DNA of 64,000 nucleotides from Staphylotrichum longicolle (taxonomy: Eukaryota; Ascomycota; Sordariomycetes; Sordariales; Chaetomiaceae), in contig JAHCVI010000001.1 in the NCBI GenBank assembly GCA_019096155.1, positions 1,674,001-1,738,000 on the forward strand, read 5' to 3'. The notes beneath the pieces were generated by a model. It did no database searches, was not told where the DNA came from, and worked only from the letters and a program-made list of their open reading frames with translations. Within the stretch, counting starts at the first letter, position 1, and each line of letters begins with the position of its first letter. This document shows positions 32,830 to 44,701 of the stretch, one piece after another. A program made the translations under genes and the position numbers.

Positions 32830-34140
32830 GTTGCGACCTTGACTGATATGAAGACAGCAAGGGCCTTTTCGCTTGTCAGCTTTATTAGATCTCTTGGGTG
32901 AGTGCCAGTAGTAGCCCCTCACGGGCTCGCCGCTACTTACAACGTGTCCGGCATAGAAATCTGATCGGCCCAGTTCTGGGTGGTCTCCTCGCTAATCCTG
33001 TGGTCATGTACCCTTCAGTCTTTGCTCCCGACTCGATATGGAGCGTCCATCGATACCTGCTCCCCAACCTCGCCGTCGCCTTGCTGCAAACGCTTACCCT
33101 TCTCCTCGTCTTCTTTTTTCTTCGTGAAACTCATCCGCAGCTCACTGAGCGCCGTGACTTGGGACTGTCAGTCACGAAGATGGTCAACAGTTACTTCAAG
33201 AGAAACCATGTACAGCGCGGTGTCTATGCTCCGCTCCCGGCGGACCCTGTTTTCACAGAGCCTCCGCGGAGCACTGATGACTCGCAGGCGCACCAGCTGG
33301 ACGACCTGGAGGGAGGTCAACACACGCAAGAAAGGAAAGCCACGCCAACACACACTCGCACATTCACTAGCCAAGTCGTGCTCCAAATCCTGGCCCTCTC
33401 CCTGCTCGCCTTCCACAAAGTCTCCTCAGACGCGCTCACAGGCACCTTTCTTTCACTGGGGCCGCCTCCCTCCCACCCTGATGGACCCATCTCCGCTGGA
33501 ACCGCCAGCCAAACGCCCCCCTTTCCCCATACAAACCGCGGGTTCGGCCTCGACACGCGCTCCATCGGCACCATCTTCCTCACAGAGGCAATCTTCCGAG
33601 TCGCGATCCAACCCACCGCCATCCCCTGGTTCATCTCCAAGCTCGGCACGCTGCGCGCGTTCCGGTGCGTCCTCGGCCTCTACCCGGCCACCTACCTGGC
33701 GACGCCCTTCCTCCCTACCCTGCCGCGCCCCGTGGGCCTGGCGGTCTTGCTGCTGGACTTGTGGACAAAAGTCACGCTGTCGTCTGTGGGATACATTTGC
33801 TCGGCTGTTTTGTACGTACGTCCACTCAGGGCACCACTCACAAAAGTTGGGAGACATTGATTGGTCGTGTGGCTTCGGATGAAGAACTCACTCACTCTCA
33901 TCTTGCGCGTTTTGTAGGATCACAAACGCCTCGCCCTCGAAAGAGGCGCTGGCTCGAGTCAATGGCGCTGCGGCGGCGTTCGGCTGTCTTGCGAGGTCTC
34001 TGGGCCCGCTCTTGACGGGGAAGCTCTTCGCTCTCGGTCTCCAAACGGGATATCTGCAGGTCCCCTTTTGGGCGTTGGGGGCTGTGGCGCTGATGGGCGC
34101 GCTTGAGTCGTTTTGTCTTTCGGACAATCAATCCTCCTGA
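32830..34140 (+). pseudogene. MFS transporter lacking its N-terminal helices
   Basis: A drug/proton-antiporter-like MFS protein of the fungal YCR023c-like group. Exons 32830-32897, 32957-33812 and 33918-34140 join in phase. The visible part starts at about TM4 (TDMKTARAFSLVSF). It continues with the TM5 motif LIGPVLGGLLANP, FAPDSIW, the central charged loop, then AFHKVSSD, TRSIGTIFLTEAIFRV, LGLYPATYL, LLDLWTKVTLSSVGYICSAVL and the last helices ITNASPSKEALARVNG...GLQTGYLQVPFW. About 130 residues (TM1-3, including the loop 2-3 signature) are missing, and no start codon is apparent. The remaining frame is clean. So this is either a 5'-truncated pseudogene or a case where the first exons lie further away; I favour the first. 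It ends 370 bases from ARP8, convergently. Confidence 0.7.
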
Positions 34141-34510
34141 TGGCCTGGCAGGTGAGTTTCCGTACAAACTTTTCCAGGCGTTCAATCGCGGTGGATGGGA
34201 CGAGGTGGGAAGCAGGGCAATCCAACGTTGCGATATGTCTGTCTCTCGCCAAGTGTGGCTGGCTGGGGAGCTGGAGAAAGCTGGCGTCTCTAGAACAGCG
34301 CGAACTCGCTTTGCTTCTCATGGAGAAGCGCAAAACCAGTCAAGCGAGGGGCGCCCCATGACCAAACAGACAGACGTCCAAAGAAACAACCATTTATTCC
34401 CTAGCCCCATGCGCTACCCTAAACAAAAACGCCTTCAAACTCCTCCACCCACCCCAAACCCAAGCCCTTTCCACCCTTCCCACCCTTTCTCTCCCTCCGT
34501 CCCAACACTT
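34141..34510. other. Convergent spacer, MFS remnant / ARP8
   Basis: These 370 bases lie between two stop codons and should be 3' UTR of both. A C/A-rich block precedes the ARP8 stop. No gene is supported. Confidence 0.45.
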
Positions 34511-36883
34511 CTAGTACTGCCAAAGCACCTTATGATACACCACCCTGCCCCCGAGCATCTTGTACTCGAACCCCGTAATCCACGAGTCATTCGTCGGCAG
34601 CTTGGCGAACACGCTCGCGCCCTTCCACACGACGACCTGCTCGTCCATCTCCCTCGCGCTGCGGCTCACGAGGATCTTGTCGGTCAGGTCCGGGCGGCGC
34701 GCCTTGAGCTTCTCCTCGAGGAAGGAGGCAAAGTGCGGGATCTTGGCGCCGCCGCCGATGACCATGATGCTGCCCAGCAGCTCGCGGACCTTCTTGTCGT
34801 CGCCCTTGGCGGCGTTCTGGATGGATGTCATGATGGCGATGTCGAGGGGCGCGAGCGGGAGGACCGAGTCGCGCTCGATGGCGAGGGACTTGGCCGTGCG
34901 CTGCTGGGGCTGCGGCTGTTGCGGGCCGTCGAAGGATGTGCCGGGGAGGGTGGAGGTGCCGTTGGCCGGGCCTGGGGTGCCGCCGTTGCGGGCGCTCGGG
35001 GCCGGGCTGCCGCCGTTCAGGTCGCGGGAGGAACCGAAGATGTAGGGCGCGGGGACCGGGGTGCTGGCGCCTTCTGGGGCGGGTGAGGGTGCTTTGGAGG
35101 TGCCCGGGGTGCCGGTGGCGTCGCCGTTGCGGGAGAGGAAGTTGAAGGGTTGGGTGCGCTCTTTGCTGGGGGTTGCCATGTCGCCAGGGGCGCCAGCAAA
35201 GCTGGTTGTTGTTGTCATCGTCGTTGTCGCTGTAACGGACGGTTGGATGAGTGCTAGGATGGCGAGCTGGGCGGCGGATGCAGGGTCGTCGGGGACGTCG
35301 ACGTCATAGGCGTTGTAAGACCGGTCGATGAGTTTCCGGCGGCCGTTAAGCTTGGTGGAGTTGTCGAATATTGAGGGTTCGTAGAAGCCCATGGCGGAGA
35401 GGATGACCTCGTCGTAGAACTTGAACTGGTACTTGCGCGTCGGCTGGTTCGGTGCGCGCAGGTGGAAGTCAAAGTTTTGCACCGAGATGTTTGCTTGCGA
35501 GAGGGTGCAGTACTTGATCTTGAGCTCCTCGGCCAGCAAGAAGTCGTACCGGCGGCGGAGGTTGATGTCCTGGTACGGAAAATGGTCGTAGAGCATCATT
35601 TTCATGAAGGTCTCGGTGACATCGTATCCGCCAAACTTGAGATTGATCCTCGAGTCCTCCATACAGAGGCCGTCTTCCACGCACGAGATGGATGTCTTTT
35701 GTGCGCCGACATCGACCACGCAGGCTTGTGTGTAACCAGCACCAAAGGTCGCCGCCATCCCTTCCTGAATAAACGAGACGCGGCCGAACTCAAACAGCTC
35801 AATACAGAGATGCAGGAGGAGTTCCACGTAGCGCTTGTCGTACAGGTCTGGAATAATCATAACGCAGCTGTACTGTTTCCAGTCTGCTTTCCGCTTCAGC
35901 CCCAGCTCCCACCTAAAGGCCCTGTCCAGCAGCGTCTCGAGGTCGTTGAAGAGGTGGGCCCTCGTCGGGTAGTCGTCCTCGTTCAGCCAGCCGTGCTGGA
36001 TCGGCCACCATAGCTTGAACTTGGGGTTGGAGTCATCGGGAACGCGCAGGGCCTGTTGCCCAATAAAGACGGTCGAGTTCGACTCGGTTTCCTGGGGAGC
36101 ATTGACATCTGTCCACTCGATCTGCAGAGGGTCGTTGTGTTGCGAGATGATCTCGGGCTCGGTCCGCCGGTTGAAGTTGACCACTAGATCCTTGGAGTTC
36201 GGAAGCACCTTGCGCTTGTTGGCGCGCATGTCGATCTTTAGATCGTTGGACATCTTCTGGTATTTCTTGGACCACTCCTCGCCGTGCTGCTGGTCCATTG
36301 TCCGCCCCTCAAACTGTCGTCGTGGCAGCGCCTCGTGCATCTCGGACTCGGTCTGCGGGTACTTGGTGGCGAGGGTCATAGGGATCGTCTTGGGGAGGGC
36401 GTCGCTGGCAAATCCGATGCGCAGGTTCTGGCTGCCCGGGTGTATTACGATGATTTTGGAGGGATCCATAAACGCGGTCGAGGGCGCCGGCCCATCCTCC
36501 CCCTGGAGGTCGTCAAGAGGAAGAGGGACTTCCCCATTGGTGTTGTTCATGGCACGATCGCGGTCTTTGGCATTTTGTACTAGCCTATCCCTGTTTGCTT
36601 CGTTTTGGAGTCGGAAGGAGAGGATTTGGTCATCGCGCTTCATGTAATCGCTAGCGGCGCCCGTCAGTGCTTGCTTGGTCCAGGACCCAGCATTGAGTTG
36701 CTCACGTATAGTAGTTCTTCTGGTTGATGGGGGGCACATCAGGCCAGCTGGTCTGCTTCATGCCATTGTCGGTGCGTTCCAACCCTTGACGCAAGCCTGT
36801 TAGCCGCTGCCTTCCACGGCGCAGAGAGCGTCGAGACACGTACCCTCGCGGAGGAGGACGCGATCGCTGACTTTGCCGACCAT
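34511..36883 (-). CDS. ARP8: Actin-related protein 8, INO80 chromatin-remodelling complex
   Basis: A subunit of INO80 that, with Arp4 and actin, binds the HSA region of Ino80 and nucleosomal DNA. Three exons join in phase: 36883-36844, 36784-36706 and 36650-34511, giving 752 residues. The start MVGKVSDRVLLREG is followed by KQTSWPDVPPINQKNYYT and DYMKRDDQILSFR. The actin fold starts at IIVIHPGSQNLRIGFASDALP. It includes ACVVDVGAQKTSISCVEDG (phosphate loop 2), FGGYDVTETF and, near the C-terminus, IMVIGGGAKIPHF. Between them lies a disordered Thr/Pro/Gly insert (about 500-630), as usual in fungal Arp8. The C-terminus reads ITGFEYKMLGGRVVYHKVLW. The gene is intact. Confidence 0.94.
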
Positions 36884-37860
36884 GTTTGCGCGCGTCCGCC
36901 GCAATCACCGTAAAGAAATGGGTATCGTCTGTTATCGAATGCGGGATTGAGGGTTGTGCTGCCGGAACGCCGAATTCCGGAAAGGCTGAGTTTCGTGTCT
37001 TTTGGAGGTTACGACTCGGCCGGCGTCGTTCGTGGGTTCGTCGTTCGTGGGTTTTGCGGGAAGCCGAGCCGGGTCGAGGGATGATTGGGGAGCGAAGGAT
37101 GTTTGGCTCTATCCCTAGTGACAGCCGCGTTTGTGGGACCCGTGGTAGGGATGCCGATTTTCGCCTCTTTGTTGTGCAGCCTGTCGCTGGGCCTGCAGAG
37201 GAATTCGTCGATGCGCAGCTCAACTCCAACACTCGAAGTCGACCTGCAATGTTCACAGGCCCCTGTCAGCGGCAGGCAGGTCGCCCAACCCACTAATCTG
37301 TTTTGGGACTAGCTTCAGCGGAAGGGCTCTTGGCATTCTCTTTTGGCTGCGAGCGCGCGGTTCACCCTAACCCTGAGTGCTCTGTTGGACGGAGAGTGTG
37401 CTGTAAGCGCAGAGTCTTGCTTGCAGAAAACGCAATGACTTGTGGTGAAAAAGCTGGTGGAAACAGGGTGATCATATTGCTGCACGTTTGTTCTCCTCCA
37501 GGACTGCATCTTTACATGCCCGATTTCAGTTCTGGTGGCTTGCCTACCACAGTAAAGATGGCTGTAAGTGCATCTGCAGCTGCCAGTACCTGGTGCCACC
37601 TGTTGATGACGTCGCCACTTACACCACATGGATGGCAGGCAGCATCTCAAACGTGCCACCTTACAGTTCCGAGTTCGTCTCATGAAAGACGTAAATAATC
37701 TTGGCTGGCCTTGGAACAAGAACGCAAAAAGGTCGACCCAACATCCCACGACTCAGTTGAATTCTACCCCCACAAACCCCTTCCTATCAAACTCGACCAC
37801 TCAGCAGCCCGAAGACAAACCACACACAGTGCCTCATCTCACGTCTCCACAGCCTCCGCG
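36884..37860. promoter_or_regulatory. Divergent region, ARP8 / Gly-Pro-rich gene
   Basis: These 977 bases hold both promoters. A direct repeat of TCGTTCGTGGGTT occurs at about 37026-37056. Nothing else stands out. Confidence 0.45.
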
Positions 37861-38590
37861 ATGCCTCCCATCAAAGTCTACACCCAAAGCCCCATCAACG
37901 CGGCCAAAGCCTCCGGCGTAACCCCCCAAACCGCCGCCCCAGCAGACAGCGACACAAACAAGACCCTCCCTACACACACCCGCCCACACAACAGCCGCTC
38001 CCACCCCTACGCGCACAGTCCCCCTTCATCAAGACGGGCCCCCGCCCCCGCAACCCGGCGCCGTCCCGCGCCTCCCCGAAGCCACGGCCACGGCGACAGC
38101 AACAGCCTCCTCATCTACCCTCCCGCCACCCCCCCGCCGGCGCCAGCGCCGTCGCTGGAGCGAGCGCCTCCCCGCCGGCTCCCACCCCGGCCCCGACCCC
38201 GGCCCCGCACCTCGCCGCCGTGCCTACCCGCCGCAGATGGGCATCCCGCCTCCGCAGACGGGGCTCAACCAGCGCGGGACGTCGACGACGCTGAGCCCGT
38301 CCGCCGCTCCGTCGGCTTGGGATGGCAGTTCCCAGGCTGGCGGTAGTGGTGGTGGTGGATATCCTGGGTATCAGCAGAACGTCTCCGCCGCGGGGGGGTA
38401 TGCGGCGCCGTCGCCGTATGAGAGCGGCGGCGGCGGCGGCGGCGGTGGTGGTTTTGGGCGGGATGGGGACGGAGGAGAGGAGGAAGGAGTTTGGGGGTCC
38501 GCGGTCAAGTTTGCCAAGGCTGCGGGGAAGAGGTTGAGTGAGGCGGAGAGCGAGGTCTGGAAGAGGATCAATGGGGAGGGGAGTCGATAG
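37861..38590 (+). CDS. Conserved fungal Pro/Gly-rich small protein, frame-broken
   Basis: It resembles a filamentous-fungal family without a known role. The start MPPIKVYTQSPINAAKASG (37861) is the conserved N-terminal block. The conserved C-terminal block EEGVWGSAVKFAKAAG then AESEVWKRINGE ends at 38590. The two blocks are in different frames. The middle (38010-38240) is Pro/Ala/Thr-rich and GC-rich. There the likely pieces PGAVPRLPEATATATA and PPQMGIPPPQTGLNQRGTS lie in the second frame, while the Ala-rich piece AGASAVAGASASPPAPT lies in the third. At least one and probably three indels are needed. The expected length is about 240 residues. The C-terminal helix looks amphipathic. Function unknown. 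Confidence 0.6.
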
Positions 38591-41500
38591 GAGGGAGATT
38601 GAGGGGTGGAGAGGAGAGTTTGGGCTTTTCGGTTCATATTTTTGTGGGATGGGTTGATATGTGCAAATTTGAGGTTTGTTCGTTAGAGGGAGGTTACCTT
38701 TGGCTGGGGTTCTGGGAACTGGGTTACATGCTGGCAAGAAGGTAGAGAGATGATTCATTGGGAGCTATCAGAAAACCAATGCGCTATATGGGGAAGGGTG
38801 TTGACGTCCGGATAATGATGGGCACGGTGAGCCGCCAGTGTTTTTCAAAGCTCTTATCATCTCCACTGAGCTGCGGTCATGGACATGTAGTTTCGTCGTC
38901 ATGCATTGTTGGGGATTTTCGAGGGCACCCATCTGTATGCCTGTCTAAACTAGATAGCTTCCAATGTGATAGCCCTGGAAGTGGCCCTCAAACTCAACGC
39001 CAGCATGTCCCACCCAGGCCAGTGGTATCACTGTGGTATCATACACCACGGATGCAACTAAATGCTACACAGTAGTGTTCCCATCATGTTGACATCACCC
39101 TGCTGCGAGGCCTGCCAACCTGTTGGGATGTTCTTGCCGGCAGGCGGCCACAGGGGTATGGCCAGGCTCGTGCCAGTTGACTCCATCGGATCCCTCGCAC
39201 TCCGTCTGCCTACCCACGACAAGTCCAGGCCGAAGGATCGTAAGATATCTGACTCCTGGATTCGCCACCCCCCATCGGCATGGACCAGCCAGCCTTCTGC
39301 GGCTCAGTACGGCAACGACCTGCCCGGCCTTCTGGGTCCCCTTCCGCCGGCCGCTACCCCTGACCCAACCTCAGCCAACAAGGCCTTTCAACTTCAGGCA
39401 GCCTTTCGTCCCGTCTTTGCCAGGCACAGCCGGTTAGCTGGTAGAGGTATCGACTATACTTCAGACAAATCCTTCGTCATCGGCTCCGCCGCCGAGGGCT
39501 TGGGTTTGACGACGCGTATCTGATAACGGAAGGTACCCCGGTCCTGGGCTGCCTTGGAGAAGGCTCTCGAGTCATTGCATGGGAGGGGATTGTCCGGATG
39601 GAGATAGCGGGAGTGTAAGTCACGTCGGTAGGCGGCAGCGCTGGAGTTACCTCCACCAACCGGCAACCAGAGCGCTCAACCTGTGTCAGTGTTCGCTGCC
39701 TGTTTTGCCTGGTACGCACTTGGTGTCATGTAAGTGGTACAGCAGGGCGTGTAAGTGGCCCAGGAGAGCGGAACGGATGGTCTGACATACAGACGGGTTG
39801 TGGGGAGGAGCTGCTAAACATCAAACGGACAAAGCAAGCGACGTGAATCATGTAAGATCGGGAAACGAAAGCCCGCCCAGCCCGCGTGTGCTCGCCCTCA
39901 TCGCCGACGGAGCGGGGCACCGGGGATATCTCGTGCCCTTCCTTCCTTCGCTTCTCGCCTCTTTCTTTTTCTCCCATTGCCCCGCGGCTAAGCCTCGTCC
40001 CCTCTCCCTCGGATCTACGTCCGTCCCCGGGATCTCCCCTCCACAGCCCACGGTCCCGTGACGTGTCCCCCCGCCGAGGCTCCGGCATCCACCTGCGCCA
40101 GGACATCCCATCAGCCCATATCAGCCTGCCCTTCCCACCCCACGTGCAGACAGAATGGACCAGGCACGACGTCCGCGCTGGACGGGCTTCGTACGGAGTT
40201 GGCGGCCTCTTCCAGTGGAGAAGAATCGCGTCATCATTGGTTCGGGGATCTCCATAAGAGCCGATTTATAGGCCGTGGAAGACGGCTAAAAGGCAGGACA
40301 ATTTCCCAAAGCGGCGGACGTTGTCATGCAAAGAAACATGTGTGAGAACCGCGCGCGGGTGTCTGGCTTGTGCAAGACAGTCGTACAGACGAGACCTCTA
40401 CTCCACTCGTCCCGTGTAGGAACGGGACCAAGCTGGGCTGGGCTGCCGGGCTCGCCGAAAAGCGACCTGAGCAGGCACCGGGGGAGGGCTGGTCGAGCTA
40501 GGCCGGGCCCTGCAGAGAAGATGTCATCGAAGCTTCTGTGGGAGGGGGTAGCTCTTGTCCGAGCACTCGGCAAGCAGGGAAGCAACAGGGCAGCGAGGGA
40601 GATCCGAGATTAGCACGGCCGATGCAGACTATTTCGGTAGTACGCCTGCGAGCATCCCAGACCCCAATTGCCAATTGGGTAGTGCAGGCGCGGGCCGACC
40701 TACCCGACAAGACGAATGCAGTATGCACAGGCACAGTCGCGTTGCCCGCTGGGTCTCCGCTAGTGGATACAGGAGCGTTGAGGTGAGATGTCAGGATGTA
40801 CCACAGGATAGTCCAAGTCCACCTCATTACGGCGGCAGCGTGTCTGTGCTTTGGCGTCGGTGGAGGCAGGAGCTTGGTTCCGCGACTCGGCTTGCGAAGA
40901 CGTTGTACTCCCGGCCAGCCCTATAGGTCGAATACATTTACCGCTAGGGCTGCCAGGCCAGGCCACCCATGGTTATCCGATGCTTAACAAGGGATCTTAT
41001 AGTTCAGAGGATACACGCGTCGATGGCGATGTCGAGGAGACGCCAACAGCGGGTGCGCTGAGTGGTGGCACGGCTGCATCGGTTTCGAGCTTGCAAATCG
41101 AAAGCCTCGGTCGTGGGGCGCGACTGGGCGATTCAAATCTTTTGTTTCTGGATCAGGAGCGTTGCAGGCAGTTAGTGCTGAGTCGTTGGTTAGAAGAGGC
41201 GAGAAACTCGTCAGTCTAAAACAGCGCCAAGAGTCGTTCTGCGAGAAACGACAGGAAGCACAGGAGGAGCACAGAGGAGCACGCAAAATGGTTCGAGGTC
41301 CACTGGACGGCAACTTGCCATGTCACGCCGCTATGCCCAAACACCGAGTGCTTGGGAAGGCGAGGAAGGCTGGCAATGAAGGGGTTTGCGGGGTTCGCTA
41401 CCGTAACTCGGACAGCAGCAGACAAAAACCCCAGCGACCCTCGCAATTTTCTTTGGTGAGTCGTTCGCCAACACAACAGGCGCGGCGGAGCCCACACCAG

Positions 41501-44500
41501 CGAGCCCGGACATGGCGACGAGGAACAATCGGCCTCAGGAATTGGAAAGCAATTGCAGACTCGACGACCTTCGGCCCCGATTTGGCCCTGGCTTAACGTT
41601 ACCGCGACGGGGACGGCGGGAGCGCGGGTATCGGGTTCGGAGAGTTGCGATCGGGATCTCGACAACAAGAGACGAGGGGGCCTGGCTCCCATGTCTGATC
41701 TGGTGACTGCTGGCAGTGTGGAGGTGACATGGTCTGGCCCCTGCGACAAATCTGAGACAGCTTCCCCCTACACACCCCGCTGATGAAGCTGGCTCCGGCC
41801 CACCTCTTCGTGCTTTCCCGCAGACCCACAACCCGCAGTCCTCGGGTCTGTGGAACCATCCTTGCAGAAGATTGCCTGTGCAGCGAATCACGACGCGTGC
41901 TGGCCCCACCGCAACGTCAACCTCAAACGTGCCTGCCCCTGCCGCGACTCGCGTCTTTCTCCAACGACATCTCTCGCTGCCATCCACCGCGTCCCGGACC
42001 TCTCTCACCCGCAGACAACGCACCACTCCCACCACCACCACCACGGGGACCACCACCATCTATTCCACCACTCCCATGGCCGACAGTTGACTTCTTTGGG
42101 AAAGCCAGTCGCGGCCCCGAGAATGCCTTGCTTGATCCGATTCCCCAAGGCCCAGGCAGCCACGGATTGCTTCCGTGTGGCAGAATGGAGCTGCCCGGGT
42201 TGGGAGTCCCAAATCATTGATGGCCAACTGTCCACTTGATCTTCCCGAAATCTTCTCGCAATCCCGCCCTCACCAATCCGCTGTTGCCGGATGCCCGCGC
42301 ACGGTCGCTCGGGTCATGCTCGCGATTAGCTGCCCATCCTGGCTGGCCAGGCTGCCCCATTCACGGGACCCAGAAGCCGTTGGCCGTCTCGTCGACGCTG
42401 TCGGGTGCACCCGTTCTAAAAGAAAGGTAAAAAAGAGCAAGGCTCTAGAGGAGCACTTGCCAGCTGCAACATTGCGCCGCTCCCTCGTTGTGTCATCCGA
42501 GTTTACAGGCTCTGCCATTCAATCACGCGAGCCCTCAACGTTACTCACTGCTGCGTCGTCCTGCAGGCCCCAGGCCTGCCAGATCTTCAGACATGGCCCA
42601 GGTCTGGATCCACATCCCAGGCTGCTCATCAGGTGGAGATCTGGGGCAAGGCGAAAACAGGAGCGTCCCAGGACGAGATCCGGATCGTCTCTGACAAAAC
42701 GGCGATACTGGTGCCAAACACGCACGGCCATGATCCTCGCTGCGGGGCCAGGGCTGTCTAAAAATGTCGTTTCTCTTGCGACCCTGTTGCCGCAGCTGCA
42801 CCCCGACTCGAATATCCTCCGCTGGATTTGCGGTGCAGGAATCGCAGCTCTGGCGTGCCAGGTTGACCGCTCGATCGACTTGTTCGTGTCAAACGAGCCG
42901 CGAGATCTCAGGGCCTGGTCCGTGGACGCCAGGTTTGTGTTTCTGGGCCGATGTGCTTCCTCATCGCCCGTCTTCTGAGCTTCTCCTGATGTCTGTTTTC
43001 TGCCCCCACCTTCCCTTTTGTCGTCCTCTCCACGTTGCCACCTCGCCCTCTTGGGTCACAGAGATGAGACAAGCCACCTCCCCCGCTGTCTGCCCACCAC
43101 ACATGGCCCTGTCCAGCCTCAGCCTCGACGGGACGGGGCCGAGTCCCAGCCGGGTTTAGCTCCCCCCCCCCTCCGTCTCGTCCAAGTGGATTGCGCCGCT
43201 GTCAGGTACCGGTTCTTGAACGAACGACATTGATTCTTTTCTTCCACGTCCATTCTATTTTGGCCCCCCCTCGACGAAGTACCCTCCCTCCCTGTCTTGT
43301 CATCCCTTGTTCAGCCCGGCCCTGCCGAGCATCCCACTTCTGATGCCCTGGCTGCTCGCCAGGCCTTGCCTCAAGGCCCCAAGGCCCCAAGGGCTCTGGG
43401 GTTCGGATCTTGGTGCATTTGGCGGTGGTCGCGCCAGGCTCCTTAGGTATGGATGTACCTTACCTCCCAAAGGGGAAGAAATGTTTTGAGCCCAGTTCAT
43501 TCTCTCACGTCTCCGGCTACCCCGTCATCAGCGGATGGGTGCTACCCTGTCAACCCCGTTCGCCCTGCCCGCCCTGCCCGCCCTTGCCAGCCCATCCCAA
43601 CTCTCCCCTTCTTGACCCTTGCAGCTCGTCCCCTTGGAGCCGGGCCAAGCAGATTTTCCACACCACCTGCCCTCGACCTCACAGACGTCGGTCAGGTTTG
43701 TAGCAGGAAAATCCGGCTTAGCCCCTACCGGTGTTCCGAACTCGACCCTGCTGAGCCATCCTACGTAGGCCCCCCTGTCCCCGAGCCTCGACTCCCGGTC
43801 CGCGGTAGTTTCTCTCTTATACCCCAAGGGTCCTACGTCGCCCCGTCATCCGGACCTCTTTTACTCCCTTTGCCTCGTCCCCACCCATTCGAAGTTCACG
43901 CTGGTTGTCCCATAGTCGCTCCTTTAACAAATTTTCAAACCCCTGACATATCAGCCTCTGGTCTATAATATACCAAGAGCTGGTTCTCTCGCCCGCCAAC
44001 CCCCGGACCGGAACCAGTGTGGACCTGCTGCTTGACGAGTTCGCCCTCGTCCAGCTCATCACGTTCCTTTTACAGACACTCAAGACCTCGGCTGTCACTC
44101 CTTGTCTTTTGCTCTTGCGCCCGCCACCTGTCGACCGGCACGCCCGCTCCTCGGTCCAGCACACGAGACTATCCGCTCCTTCACGACGTCTAGCCACTCC
44201 TTAACTATCATCGCACACTCACCCGCCCACGCGGCTCGCTGGTTCCCGTCTTCTGGTTGACAACACTCGATCTGATGCTCGGACCCCGGACATTGTGCGT
44301 CTTATAACATCCTGGTAAGTTAGAACGGCGGCCTACTGGAGTCTCATGACACACGACACACTTGGGCGGTGGATCCTGCTAGCGGGCCCCTCGATCACCT
44401 CGATCACCTTGGTTCGCTTCCGCCCCGGGTATTCATGCTAACCTTCCCAAGCTCGCCCTCGGATTTTCGATCGATAGATTGCCAGCACATTCCCTTGGAC

Positions 44501-44701
44501 TGTGGACGTGCGGTTATGGACTCAACTCAAAGCCATCTGTACGCCTCCCCTCATCGCATGCCGCGTCCCTGACCAGGAACACAACACTCACATTCTTAAT
44601 CTAGAGGGCACCAAGTACAGATACCTTCATTCACCTTCAACGAACCCGAGAACAAGTTCGCCGGAGGCGCCCCGGCAACACATCCGGCCCCGGTTCTCAG
44701 C
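38591..44701. other. 6.1-kb gene-poor region upstream of the DUF4451 regulator
   Basis: No recognisable protein, tRNA or transposon occurs in these 6.1 kb. The last kilobase looks like promoter and leader: a TATA-like TATAATATACC at about 43964, C/T-rich sequence, and a possible leader intron. A short GCCCGCCCT tandem lies near 43559-43585. One ORF from ATG 42220 to 42978 (252 codons, + strand) is longer than expected by chance, but it has mixed third-position bases and no familiar motif. A long regulatory leader is the most likely content. Confidence 0.5.
44315..44575 (+). other. Candidate 5' leader intron of the DUF4451 gene
   Basis: A consensus donor GTAAGT at 44315 and an acceptor CTGACCAG ending at 44575 would define a 261-nt intron just upstream of the start codon. 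Removing it would also remove two upstream ATGs (44434 and 44516). No transcript data are available. Confidence 0.35.

Noticed and set aside
27175..34140. Repeat-induced point mutation as the cause of the stops
   Set aside because: No strong AT skew or dense C-to-T pattern is visible and the frames are otherwise clean. One possible CAG-to-TAG change is not enough.
40538..42059. Overlapping ORFs of 80-175 aa on both strands
   Set aside because: They overlap each other in all frames with no motif or consistent codon use.
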